This document shows, in pieces, positions 18,362 through 27,200 of a stretch of 64,000 nt of DNA; positions within the stretch are counted from its first letter, which is position 1; each line of letters begins with the position of its first letter. Source of the stretch: Atriophallophorus winterbourni. Its lineage: Eukaryota; Platyhelminthes; Trematoda; Plagiorchiida; Microphallidae. The stretch lies in NCBI GenBank assembly GCA_013407085.1, contig JACCGJ010014592.1, forward strand, positions 39,246-103,245, written 5' to 3'. The notes under the pieces are model-generated. The model did not search any database. It had not been told where the DNA came from and worked only from the letters and a program-made list of their open reading frames with translations. The position numbers and the translations under genes are program-made.

Positions 18362-21300
18362 CATCCTCATCTTTATCATGAAGCACAAGTCTGGAGCCAG
18401 ACAAAGTGCCAAGCAATATGAAGTAGGGAAAGCAAATAAGCAAGTGCGTGGAAAAGAGAAAGCAGGCAAGCGGAATACGCAAAAGCAAATGCACAAAAAA
18501 GCAGCTGGTTTTTGTAGTTTCACTGCATGCGATTTTTTGTTTTTCATGTAAAATAATACCGAATAAAAAATTATGACACACATAATAAAATACACTGGCG
18601 CCACTGACTTCGGTTTGTAGCCATATCGCGTAAGGTTTCCAGCCAACTATTAGGTGGAGCTTTTGGACCCCACCCAGGCAAACGAATACGCCCAACTGAG
18701 CCTAGCGCTACGGTGAGTTTCTTCATCCCAACGCGCCACGTCATGGACTGGCCACCCGATCTTTTCTCCCAGCTTCTGTCAGGCTCTGCGAATAAGGCGC
18801 GGTACGGTAAACGGTGAGTAGGCATTCTTAATACATGTCCCAACCATCGCAAGCGAGCAAGCATCAGCATTTCTCTCAGTCCGTGGCCACCTGGTCCTAA
18901 CACCCGCTTGCAGACATCTATATTTGTAACACGATGCTGCCACCGAATGCGAGCAATTCTACGCAGGCAACGGGTATCAAAAACAGAAAGCCGACGGACA
19001 TCTTCCGCTCGGATAGACCAGGTTTCGCAGCCATAAAGGAGTGTAGCACGCACCACTGCGTTGTACACTCGGCCTTTAGTATGGAGTGAAACATCGCGTC
19101 GACGCCACAGGTGGCGAAGGTTAGCAAACGCTGCACCCGCTTTGCGAACACGATGTGAGATCTCGTCCTCGACACAACCTCCAGCGGAGATACAACTGCC
19201 AAGGTAAACAAAGCTGTCGACCAATTCAAGATTGACATCGCACACAGTTAGGTTTGGAAGAGAGCCGCTCCAATCCTGGGTAAGTGTTTTACACTTGTTA
19301 GGCGCAAAGCACATGCCATACCTTGAAGCTTCAAGTGCCAGGCGGTCCAGGGCTTGTTGCATTATATGAGGGTCATCTCCCAGAAGTGCGATGTCATCGG
19401 CATACTCTAGATCGGTCGCTCGCTCACCCGGCAGAAGTTCAACACCTGTGCCCACCAGGCCAGCTAAAGCTTTTTTCAGGACATCGTCGATCGCGAAGTT
19501 AAAAAGGAACGGCGAGATAGGGCAGCCCTGCCGCACCCCGCTGGAGATATTGAACGAGGACGACAATTGTCCGTACGCTCGAACCCTGCCCGAAGTTTGG
19601 CAATATAATGCTTTCAAGATCCAAACATACTTCTCGGGCACTCCATGTCTCAGTAGACAGTTCCAAAGTCTTTCACGATCGATTGAATCGAATGCCGCTC
19701 GGATGTCAAGGAATACCACGATAGTTGGTTTACGAAAAGTGTGGCGTTGCTCCAGTAACTGACGGAGTGTGAAAATTTGATCTATGCACCCTCGGCCGGC
19801 ACGAAACCCAGTTTGCTCCTCACGGATTTGCTCTTCCCGTTTGGTACTCAATCGGTGAAGCAGAATGGACGCCAGTATTTTAGGAGCTACTGAAATGAGA
19901 CTGATACCCCGATGATTTTCACAGGAATCGCGCCGTCCCTTTTTGAAAATAGGAGCAATTATTGATTCTCTCCAAGGGATCGGAACGCGTTCCTCAGCCC
20001 ATATGTTGGCGAACAGCGTTTGAAGTTCGCGAACTAAAGCGAAACCGCCATCTTTGAACAATGACGGAAGCAAAGCATCAGCACCTGATGCCCGATGGCG
20101 CTTAAGGCTCCGGACTACACTGTAAATCTCTGATTGAGTCGGAGCCTCAAGAGAAATCGACCATGGGGTACAGTGTTCCGTATTCTCGAAATCAGTGGGT
20201 GCAGAAGGCCAGTTAAACTGTGCTTCAAAATGTTCTGCCCATCGCTCCATGCGTCTGTGCATGTTAAAAACTGGCAAACCATCTGCTTCACGTATCAACT
20301 CACTGATGCCTGGTCGCCCGCTTCCAGTTGTTCTGATGAGTTGGAACAATTTTCTGAAATTGCCTACAGCTGCCGCAGATTCCATTTCCGTAGCCTTAGA
20401 ACTCCACCAACTTTCCCTGTCGGTTCTCAAACTGGCAACCAGTTTACGTTTAATAAGCCTTCGTGACGCATCATGTATGCTATCAGCAGAAAGCAACCGA
20501 CGTTGGTCCATTAATTGGAGAGAATTCGCAGAAACCCAGTGCTGAGCTACACGGGAAGTCAACCCACAACTATCCAACGCGGCTGTTTCCAAGGAGGTTT
20601 GAATCCCACTCCATTGGTCATCGATACTATTTTGGGGAACTGTAGACAGATGCAGACTCAAATTGGCCTGAAACCCTCGGAGAACCGGGAGATCGTTAAG
20701 CCTAGCAACATTCAACTGCCTTGCAACATTTCTACGTTTCCCACCAAAACGCATCGAGAGCTTAGCACAGACTAACGCATGATCGGACTCTAGACAGGTG
20801 CCCCAGTAGGAACGGCAATCTTGCACACTCCCTCGCCAGGAGTAGCTGATAGCAATATGGTCAATTTGCGTGAACAAGGCCGCCGATGGAGATCTCCAGG
20901 TGGAGCAGTGACGCTTCGAATGGCGGAAGTTAGTGCTGGCAAGGTACAGTCTGTGCTCTGAGCACAAGTTAAGCAATCTTTCGCCGTTGTCATTACGATG
21001 ACAATCGAGACCAAACCGTCCACCCACGAAATACTCGTTTAAAGATAGACGGCCTACACGTGCATTCATGTCTCCAGCTAGGACAACGATGTCACTCCTC
21101 GATGCAAGTCTAATGAGTTCTTGTAATCTTCCATAAAACTCATCCTTGTCAAGTTCAGAGCTACAATTAGTCGGTGCATAGGCAGCAACCACAAACAGGT
21201 CGCGGGATTGGTTGCGAAATCGGCCTTTTTTGCACGAACCCTGTAGTCTTACTGCACAAAGGCGACTGTCGACTGGGATCCAGTCTAACAGTGCGACCTC

Positions 21301-22047
21301 AGCTCGCTCGCTCAAGACGATTCCGACACCAGCTTGACCAGATACCATGGCATCGTCATCAGTGGACAAACGTAGATAGTGTGACTTACGTAAGTTCGAA
21401 GGGTTAGACAATCGTGTAACTGAGCTAGAGTTATGCATGCGTGTTTCCGACAAACAGCACACATCGACGTCGAGGCTATCAAGCGTGCGAGCCAAGGCTG
21501 CCTGCTGTCCGATGCTAGCTAAAGTCCGTACATTAAACGCCGCTAATTTGAATGGTACGCGTGGGCGGAAGAACGCTCTGGAGGCATTCGAAGCAGGCAA
21601 AATATTCGAAGTAGCTGAATTCGGAAACCTCGATGAACAAGCTGCACTTCTGTCAGGGCTAACCAAAGAACCACAAAACGGAAAACAGTTATTAAAAAAG
21701 TTTGCATGCAGTGTGAGATCATGTAAAGCATTTTGAGCAGAGAGCGTGAGAGCACGGGATCTGTCATTTTTACCTTTATTTTCATAATTGCTTGTGGGCG
21801 TGATACTACCCGGTTGCCCAGGCCGAAGTAGGGGGTTAGCTTAGGGGGCCCCACCCGGAGCCTTTGGCTAAAAAGCCTGAACCACAAGGCAGTGGCTTGA
21901 GACTGAGTTTGTCTGACCTCTATCCATCGACCTTCCTGGTATGAGTAGCTCTGCTGGCACCAAAAGGCACCACCCAGTATAGCTCAATAGGTCATGCAGG
22001 TACACAAACAATCGCACCACGTTAAGGTCCAGACTCAGCGCGACGGA
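18362..22047 (-). mobile_element. RTE-D LINE, complete insertion (3.7 kb)
   Basis: Minus-strand RTE-type LINE with an exact 11-bp target duplication TGATACTACAT (18351-18361 and 22048-22058) in RTE-C. The 3' end at the left finishes in an ATGATG-type tail. The 5' leader (21841-22047) carries the module GGCCTGGGCAACCGGGTAGT that is shared with RTE-F and, in part, with SINE-R. One long uninterrupted frame fills the body. The clean duplication, tail and open frame point to a young insertion. Confidence 0.85.
18571..21666 (-). CDS. RTE-D endonuclease/reverse transcriptase (1031 codons)
   Basis: The single ORF is typical of RTE LINEs. The APE endonuclease (about 38-300) has FNVRT, SETR (Glu near 74), VAAYAPTN, VLAGDMNARVG (near 199-201), TQIDHIAIS and LESDHALV (near 294-296). 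Reverse transcriptase has FLDIRAAFD (Asp near 654), SSGVRQGCPISPFLF and the catalytic LEYADDIALLG (near 755-758). The C-terminal region includes YGCETWSIRAED and RLRWLGHVLRM. No stop or frameshift interrupts it. The first codon used here is TTG. The frame is open back to a TAA at 21841-21843 with no ATG, and the first in-frame ATG is codon 77, inside the endonuclease. The related RTE-F has ATG where this copy has GTA (PRVPFKLAAFN). Confidence 0.85.
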   Translation of the reverse strand: MVSPDRSAACSSRFPNSATSNILPASNASRAFFRPRVPFKLAAFNVRTLASIGQQAALARTLDSLDVDVCCLSETRMHNSSSVTRLSNPSNLRKSHYLRLSTDDDAMVSGQAGVGIVLSERAEVALLDWIPVDSRLCAVRLQGSCKKGRFRNQSRDLFVVAAYAPTNCSSELDKDEFYGRLQELIRLASRSDIVVLAGDMNARVGRLSLNEYFVGGRFGLDCHRNDNGERLLNLCSEHRLYLASTNFRHSKRHCSTWRSPSAALFTQIDHIAISYSWRGSVQDCRSYWGTCLESDHALVCAKLSMRFGGKRRNVARQLNVARLNDLPVLRGFQANLSLHLSTVPQNSIDDQWSGIQTSLETAALDSCGLTSRVAQHWVSANSLQLMDQRRLLSADSIHDASRRLIKRKLVASLRTDRESWWSSKATEMESAAAVGNFRKLFQLIRTTGSGRPGISELIREADGLPVFNMHRRMERWAEHFEAQFNWPSAPTDFENTEHCTPWSISLEAPTQSEIYSVVRSLKRHRASGADALLPSLFKDGGFALVRELQTLFANIWAEERVPIPWRESIIAPIFKKGRRDSCENHRGISLISVAPKILASILLHRLSTKREEQIREEQTGFRAGRGCIDQIFTLRQLLEQRHTFRKPTIVVFLDIRAAFDSIDRERLWNCLLRHGVPEKYVWILKALYCQTSGRVRAYGQLSSSFNISSGVRQGCPISPFLFNFAIDDVLKKALAGLVGTGVELLPGERATDLEYADDIALLGDDPHIMQQALDRLALEASRYGMCFAPNKCKTLTQDWSGSLPNLTVCDVNLELVDSFVYLGSCISAGGCVEDEISHRVRKAGAAFANLRHLWRRRDVSLHTKGRVYNAVVRATLLYGCETWSIRAEDVRRLSVFDTRCLRRIARIRWQHRVTNIDVCKRVLGPGGHGLREMLMLARLRWLGHVLRMPTHRLPYRALFAEPDRSWEKRSGGQSMTWRVGMKKLTVALGSVGRIRLPGWGPKAPPNSWLETLRDMATNRSQWRQCILLCVS

Positions 22048-22058
22048 TGATACTACAT

Positions 22059-22474
22059 AGTCAGTCTAAAGTATACTGAGCATTCGTATTAGAATCGAAA
22101 AAAGAACTACGTCTTTTATCACGTCCTATCTGAATGCCCGGTGTCGGTACGCCTGCATTACATATTATTGTACACTAACGCGCCCAGAACTATAGGAATA
22201 AAGCGCCCGAAATATGCTAACGCACTTTTGTGAGACACCTTTAAGTAATGAGTTTCTATCGACCAAATCAGAAGCACCCTTAAAATCACGAAAGATCGCT
22301 ATAGTGGTCTGCTTATAAGCATGTCGATGTTCTAGGGTTTGCCGAAGATTGAATATGTGATCGACATATATTCTACCGGCACGAAATGCAGCTTGCTGTT
22401 CACCAATCTGTGATTCACTGTGTAGTGTAAGCCGCCGAAGTCAATCTGAAGCAAGAATCTGGGTAATGACTGGC
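22059..22474 (-). pseudogene. RTE-C copy 2, 5' part
   Basis: Resumes RTE-C after RTE-D, matching 14735-15180 (TCGGTACGCCTGCATTACAT, GCCCAGAACTATAGGAATAA, GTTCTAGGG). Degenerate RT relics on the minus strand include VDHIFNLRQTLEH. Ends where the ATT tail of RTE-F begins. Confidence 0.65.
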
Positions 22475-22476
22475 GT

Positions 22477-22578
<102 letters not shown>

Positions 22579-22748
22579 CACACAAGTCTTTACAGACGAT
22601 GTTACAGACGATGTGCCAACAAGTATACCATGAAGAAGGTACATGATGAAAGAAAAAAAGAAAAAAGAGGGGATTTTTTTGTCTGTCTGTTTACACATGC
22701 CGTTTTTGATCTTTTTTGTCTTTTTTGGAAAAAAAGGAGGGGGGATGG

Positions 22749-24290
22749 TCATTGATAAACGGGAACACAAGCACGGCAGGATTCTCGCCACTGGTTCCTT
22801 TCTTTTGCCATCACACTGAGTGTTATCAGCCACATATCTTCACGGTCCTTCGGACCCCACCCGGGTAAGCGCGATGTTCCCACGATGGCTAGTGGGGCTG
22901 TTAGACGCTTGAGGGTCTTCCGCCAGGTATTCCTTTGTCCGCCACGGCGACGTTTCCAATCAGGTCCAGCGAGAGCAAAAAGAGCTAGGCGAGGAAGGCG
23001 TCGCTCATCCATACGGAGAACGTGCCCCAGCCATCTCAGCTGGCACATGGATATATGATCGGAGAGTGGCACAGAGCGATCGCCGAGGACTGCCTTCCTG
23101 ACGTCATCATTTTTGACTTTCTGTTGCCAGCTTAAACGAGCTATACTCCGCAGGCAGCGATGATCAAACGTCGATAATCGTTGACTATCGGCTTGTCGCA
23201 GCGTCCACGTCTCGCAGCCATACAGTAGAACTGCTCGTACGGTGGCCTGGTACACTCTGCCCTTCAAGCGTAATCCAACATCGCGTCGGCGCCACAGATG
23301 CCGTAGCCCAGCGAAAGCATGGCGTGCTCTTGCAATCCGTGCTGTGATTTCAGCTTCGATATCGCCCCCAGTGGTGATGCAGCTCCCTAGGTAGGTGAAT
23401 CTGTCAGTCACTTCCAGTTTATGGTTTTCGATCGTCAAATCAAGTGTTGGGTCTGTCCAATCCTGTAGGAACACTTTGCATTTTGACGGAGAGAAGTGTA
23501 ATCCATACAGCGACAACTGATCAACGAGTAGATCCAAAGCGCTTTGTATGGCGCAAGCATCCTCTCCGAGGAGAGCAATGTCGTCAGCATAGTCCAGATC
23601 CATAACTCGTCGACCGGGGAGCAGGTCGATCCCACAATTCGGTAGCTGGGCTGTTGCTGCCTGCATGACATCGTCAATCGCAAAGTTAAATAGGAATGGG
23701 GAGATCGGACATCCTTGACGAACCCCGCTGGAAATGGTAAACTGCTTGGATAAATCACCATAGGCTTTGACTCTGCCGGTGGTGTGGCAGTACAGCTTCT
23801 TGAGCAGGATTACGTACTTCGGTGGGACACCATGGCGAATGAGACAGTCCCAGAGAGCGGTTCTGTCAATGGAATCAAAGGCTGCTCGTATGTCAAGAAA
23901 GACGATAATTGTTGGACGTGCGTATTGGTAACGTTGCTCCAAAATTTGGCGGAGCGTGAAGATTTGGTCCACACACCCGCGTCCTCCTCTGAAACCAGCC
24001 TGTTCTTCTCGATACTCTGCTTCTCGGTAGCTGTTAAGCCTGGTCAGGATGATTGATGCAAACAGTTTAGAAACCACCGGTATGAGACTGATACCCCTGT
24101 GATTACCGCACTCTTTCCTCGACCCTTTCTTGAATACTGGGACGATGGCTGACGGTCCCCACGCGCTGGGTATGGTTTCCTCGTTCCAGATCTTTCCGAA
24201 GAGCACTGACAGCTCACTGCACAAAACGTCGACACCTTCAACGAATAGTTCGGCTGGTAGCTCGTCTAAACCAGGGGCCTTTGCGTCGTC
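22749..24290 (-). pseudogene. RTE-F reverse transcriptase and C-terminal part
   Basis: An open frame of 491 codons (22749-24224) has GGRGCVDQIFTLRQILEQRY, FLDIRAAFDSIDR, SSGVRQGCPISPFLF, the catalytic LDYADDIALLG, then YGCETWTLRQAD and LRWLGHVLRM. It continues upstream in the same frame as far as an extra A in an A-run near 24289, beyond which the protein reads in another frame. The catalytic palm looks intact but is cut off from its endonuclease. Confidence 0.85.
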
Positions 24291-25090
24291 TAAGCTTCAT
24301 TATGTGTGAGCGAATTTCTGCCTCTGTAGGTGGTCCCTGTGGGGCCGGCCACTGAGTGGTGGAGCCACTTGGCTGAGCAACAGAGAGTGGTCGCGGTTGA
24401 TTGAATTGGCTAGCGAAATGTTCCCTCCAGCGGTTCATTCGCCTTTCTCTGTTGGTAATCAACGACCCATCTGCATCCGTGATGAGTTCGCTCACGCTGG
24501 GCATTCGGGGTCCCGTGGAGCGTATAAACTGGAACAGTTTGCGGGTGTTGCCAACTGCTTGCGCTGCTTCCATCTCGCTTGCCCGCTCTTCCCACCATGA
24601 TTCTCGGTCCGTTTTGAGGCTGGTCTTCAACTGGTGGCGAATTTGCATGCGCTGTTCATCATATCTTTCCCCCGGAGGTAAGGAACGCTGTCGTCAATTA
24701 ATTTGGCTGTAGCAGCAGATATCCAGTTGGAACCTGTTCGCTTGGATGTTCCACAGCTTTCCAGGCCATCATGATACATTGCGCTTTGGATTTGAGCCCA
24801 ATGCTCCTCAATATTATCGGGATGGGGTCCGAGTGCATTAGATAGGGCCGTTAGATAGTTCTCTGCCACTGATCTATCTGATAGTTTAAGCGTATCCAGC
24901 CTCGTGATATTTTTCTTACGCGATCCGCTGAAACGCATAGTTAAGTTTGCACAGACTAACGCGTGGTCTGATGATAGGCAGGTCGATCAATATGATCTGC
25001 AGTCTTGCACACTGGAACGCCATCGATAACTGATCGCAATGTGATCAATTTGTGTCCAGAGTCCTGTCGAGGGGATCTCCATGTTGCTGA
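24290..25090 (-). pseudogene. RTE-F linker between endonuclease and RT
   Basis: Frames 24238-24648 and 24627-24938 on the minus strand together match the RTE-D linker (TDRESWWEERASEMEAAQAV, then KLFQFIRSTGPRMPSVSELI, SGSRKKNITRLDTLKLSDRS). They are joined by a frameshift near 24640. Up to 25090 the endonuclease end is readable (the IDHIAIS equivalent at about 25040). Confidence 0.75.
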
Positions 25091-25093
25091 CAT

Positions 25094-25322
25094 GCACGGA
25101 TGTGCAATCGTACAGTACTTCTGTGCTGTGTGGCTAAAACTGTGCTAAATTGATTGGCCACGGGTAGTGAGCTGCATGCTGAAACAGGCTGGAGTCTCAC
25201 TACCATTTCCTGTTCTTTTTCCTTCATATCTGTCTAGGCCTGGGCAACCTGACAGTATATTCGCCCACGTGCAGTCTATGACTGTGCGGCACTTTGCTTG
25301 GATCAGGCTTGTGCTTTCATGT
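25094..25322 (+). mobile_element. SINE-R copy 1 (about 229 bp)
   Basis: Inserted in the RTE-F endonuclease. The flanks CATG...CATG fit a 4-bp or slightly longer duplication. Starts GCACGGATGTGCAATCG. A box-A-like TGGCTAAAACTG (about 25130) and a box-B-like GGCTGGAGTCT (about 25188) suggest a tRNA-type RNA polymerase III promoter, though both are imperfect. The middle has the RTE leader core GGCCTGGGCAACCTGACAGT. The end GGATCAGGCTTGTGCTTTCA resembles the RTE-D 3' end, so RTE-D-type machinery probably mobilises it. Confidence 0.65.
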
Positions 25323-25325
25323 CAT

Positions 25326-25981
25326 GTCTGACCGTTGTTTGGAATGTCGGAAGTTGACGCTGCTGAGAAATAGGCGGTGCTCAGCACATAGACGCAACAG
25401 GAGTTCACCGTTGTCTGATCGGACGCAATCGAGACCATATGGACCACCGAGGTGTCGTTCACTTTGTGAGAGGCGCCCAACTCGGGCATCAAGATCACCA
25501 GCCAGGATGACAATATCCGACTTTCGTGCTTTACGCAGTAATTCGTCTAGACTTCGGTAGAATTCGTCTTTCGCTAAATCAGCACTGCAGTCAGTGGGGG
25601 CGTAGGCTGCGATGACGAAAAGAGCACGAGTGTTCTGCCTGTGTTGACTGATTTTGCATTAGCCACCAAGTCGGACGGCACACAAACGGCTATTGACAGG
25701 TAACCAGTCAATCAAGGCTGCCTCAGGGCAATACCAACTCCTGCAAGTCCCGCTGTCTGGGCCTCTTCATCACCAGATACACGCAAACGGAACTTGACGC
25801 CGGTATTACTCGGTGAGCATAGGTTTATCACATTACTAGAGTCATGTAAGCGCGTTTCTGATAAGCAGCAGATGTCTACTCTCATCGTTTCTAGTGTACG
25901 AGCTAATCCAGCCTGTTGTCCTGTTTGTCTCAAGGTCCTGACGTTGAATGCAGCAAGCTTGAAGGGCATACGGGGTTTCAA
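25326..25981 (-). pseudogene. RTE-F APE endonuclease, N-terminal part
   Basis: Minus strand from 25981: PRMPFKLAAFNVRTL, ICCLSETRLHDSSN (catalytic Glu), then after a frame break AYAPTDCSADLA and a region with GDLDARVGRLSQSERHLGG. The RMPF methionine is a plausible start codon here. Broken by frameshifts near 25720 and by SINE-R. Confidence 0.75.
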
Positions 25982-26142
25982 GAAGTGAGCACTCTGGCTT
26001 GGCTGTTCTGTGTTTGGCGAGCTTGAAGGAGCATCTTGACGAGATTCATTGCTTGTGTGTAATGAGGGTCGTGGGATATAAGGATCTGCATGTGATGTAA
26101 TGTAGCGAACGTAATTTTAACAGCAAGTTGTGGTTGAAGTAG
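25982..26142 (-). other. RTE-F 5' leader, inner part
   Basis: Lies between the endonuclease and gypsy1. Its frame is open and in phase with the endonuclease for about 40 codons without an ATG (SSSPNTEQPSQSAHFLKPR), paralleling a similar stretch in RTE-D. The gypsy1 target duplication AGTAG occupies 26138-26142. Confidence 0.6.
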
Positions 26143-26306
26143 TGCTATGATTGAATTTTGCTGCTATATGCTTTATCACCTTCTTCTAGTCTTATTGTAA
26201 TACTCTTTCTCTTTGCAGCCACTATACTCCAATTGTGATTTGAATAAAGCCTAGCTTACAGGCAATCATTCTTCTCACTTGTTTGTTTGATCGATCAATC
26301 AGAACA
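26143..26306 (+). repeat. gypsy1 5' LTR
   Basis: 164 bp from TGCTATGATTG to AATCAGAACA. Contains GTGATTTGAATAAA (26235-26248) with an AATAAA polyadenylation-type signal. The match to the primer-binding site suggests that the RNA starts at about 26235. Confidence 0.9.
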
Positions 26307-26307
26307 A

Positions 26308-26321
26308 TTTATTCAAATCAC
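26308..26321 (+). promoter_or_regulatory. gypsy1 primer-binding site, self-complementary to LTR
   Basis: TTTATTCAAATCAC, starting two bases after the LTR, is the exact reverse complement of LTR bases 26235-26248. All 14 bases pair, and the next base on each side does not. This fits self-priming by the 5' end of the element RNA, as known for Tf1/sushi-type elements, rather than tRNA priming. Confidence 0.75.
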
Positions 26322-26330
26322 TATTTGCAA

Positions 26331-27200
26331 ATGGAACGGTTCCTGCGACCTGAGAAATTCAATGCTGACCCAAACGCCTCAGACGCCGCTAAACGTTGGA
26401 AACACTGGTTCAATACATTTTCTAATTTTCTCAATGAGCTGAACGAGCTCGAACCAGATAAGCTGAAAGTATTATTCAACTTCGTTTCCTCTGATGTATA
26501 TGATTTACTTGCGGATTGTACTACATACGCCGAAGCCATTTCCACCTTGGAGGCCTTATATGTTAAACCGAAAAATGAAATTTTCGCTCGACATTTATTG
26601 GCGACATGCAAGCAAGAAGACGGTCAATCACTCGACCTATTCACTCATAAACTACGAAACCTTGCCAGGGATTGTAATTTCAGTGCTGTCAGTATGGAGC
26701 AGTATAAAGATGATGCACTCCGAGATGCCTTTATCAGCGGTATTCAGTCCACTGCAACCCGACAGAGATTGTTAGAACATTCAACACTCAACTTCCAGAA
26801 AGCATTCGATACAGCAAGATCACTCGAACTAGCTCTCAAACAATCTGAATCATATGCTAACAGGCTGCCATGCACCAACAATGATATCCCCCTTAACCAA
26901 ACACAAATACACCCAGATACGCCCGTAGAGGTGACTGCCGCCGCGCATACTGCAAAATGTTATTTTTGTGGGTTATCTAGGCATCCAAGACCAAAATGTC
27001 CTGCCAGAGAAGTTGTTTGCAAAGGATGTGGAAAAAAGGTCATTTTCAACGAGTTTGTTTGTCATCATCTGACACAAGAAATAACCGTCCATCGACAAGT
27101 TCAGTTGTTTCCGCTTTGTTCTGTTCCGCTGCTCCTGTATCCCTGTCTAATGCAATCATTATTGTTTACGTCAAAGGCATCCGACTGCAGGCTCTCATAG
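26331..27200 (+). CDS. gypsy1 Gag
   Basis: About 289 codons from the first ATG after the primer-binding site (MERFLRPEKFN); the frame runs upstream into the LTR but lacks an earlier ATG. The N-terminal two thirds (AAKRWKHWFNTFSNFL, SLDLFTHKLRNLARDCNF) look like a Ty3-type Gag capsid, which packages the element RNA into cytoplasmic particles. One complete CX2CX4HX4C zinc knuckle lies near residues 207-220 (CYFCGLSRHPRPKC). A second begins (CKGCGKK) but is lost because the frame leaves it at the A-run 27032-27038. The stop is at 27198-27200, so the frame overlaps pol by about 200 bases. Confidence 0.8.
   Translation: MERFLRPEKFNADPNASDAAKRWKHWFNTFSNFLNELNELEPDKLKVLFNFVSSDVYDLLADCTTYAEAISTLEALYVKPKNEIFARHLLATCKQEDGQSLDLFTHKLRNLARDCNFSAVSMEQYKDDALRDAFISGIQSTATRQRLLEHSTLNFQKAFDTARSLELALKQSESYANRLPCTNNDIPLNQTQIHPDTPVEVTAAAHTAKCYFCGLSRHPRPKCPAREVVCKGCGKKVIFNEFVCHHLTQEITVHRQVQLFPLCSVPLLLYPCLMQSLLFTSKASDCRLS

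Noticed and set aside
21800..21860. Resemblance of the leader core (CTGGGCAAC) to part of HDV-like self-cleaving ribozymes, which some RTE and R2 LINEs carry at their 5' end
   Set aside because: I could not fold the region into the required double pseudoknot by hand, and the shared string is short. A structure search with covariation would decide.
25094..25322. Hammerhead ribozyme in SINE-R, as in schistosome Sm-alpha repeats
   Set aside because: The conserved CTGATGA and GAAA core strings are not present in the right arrangement on either strand.
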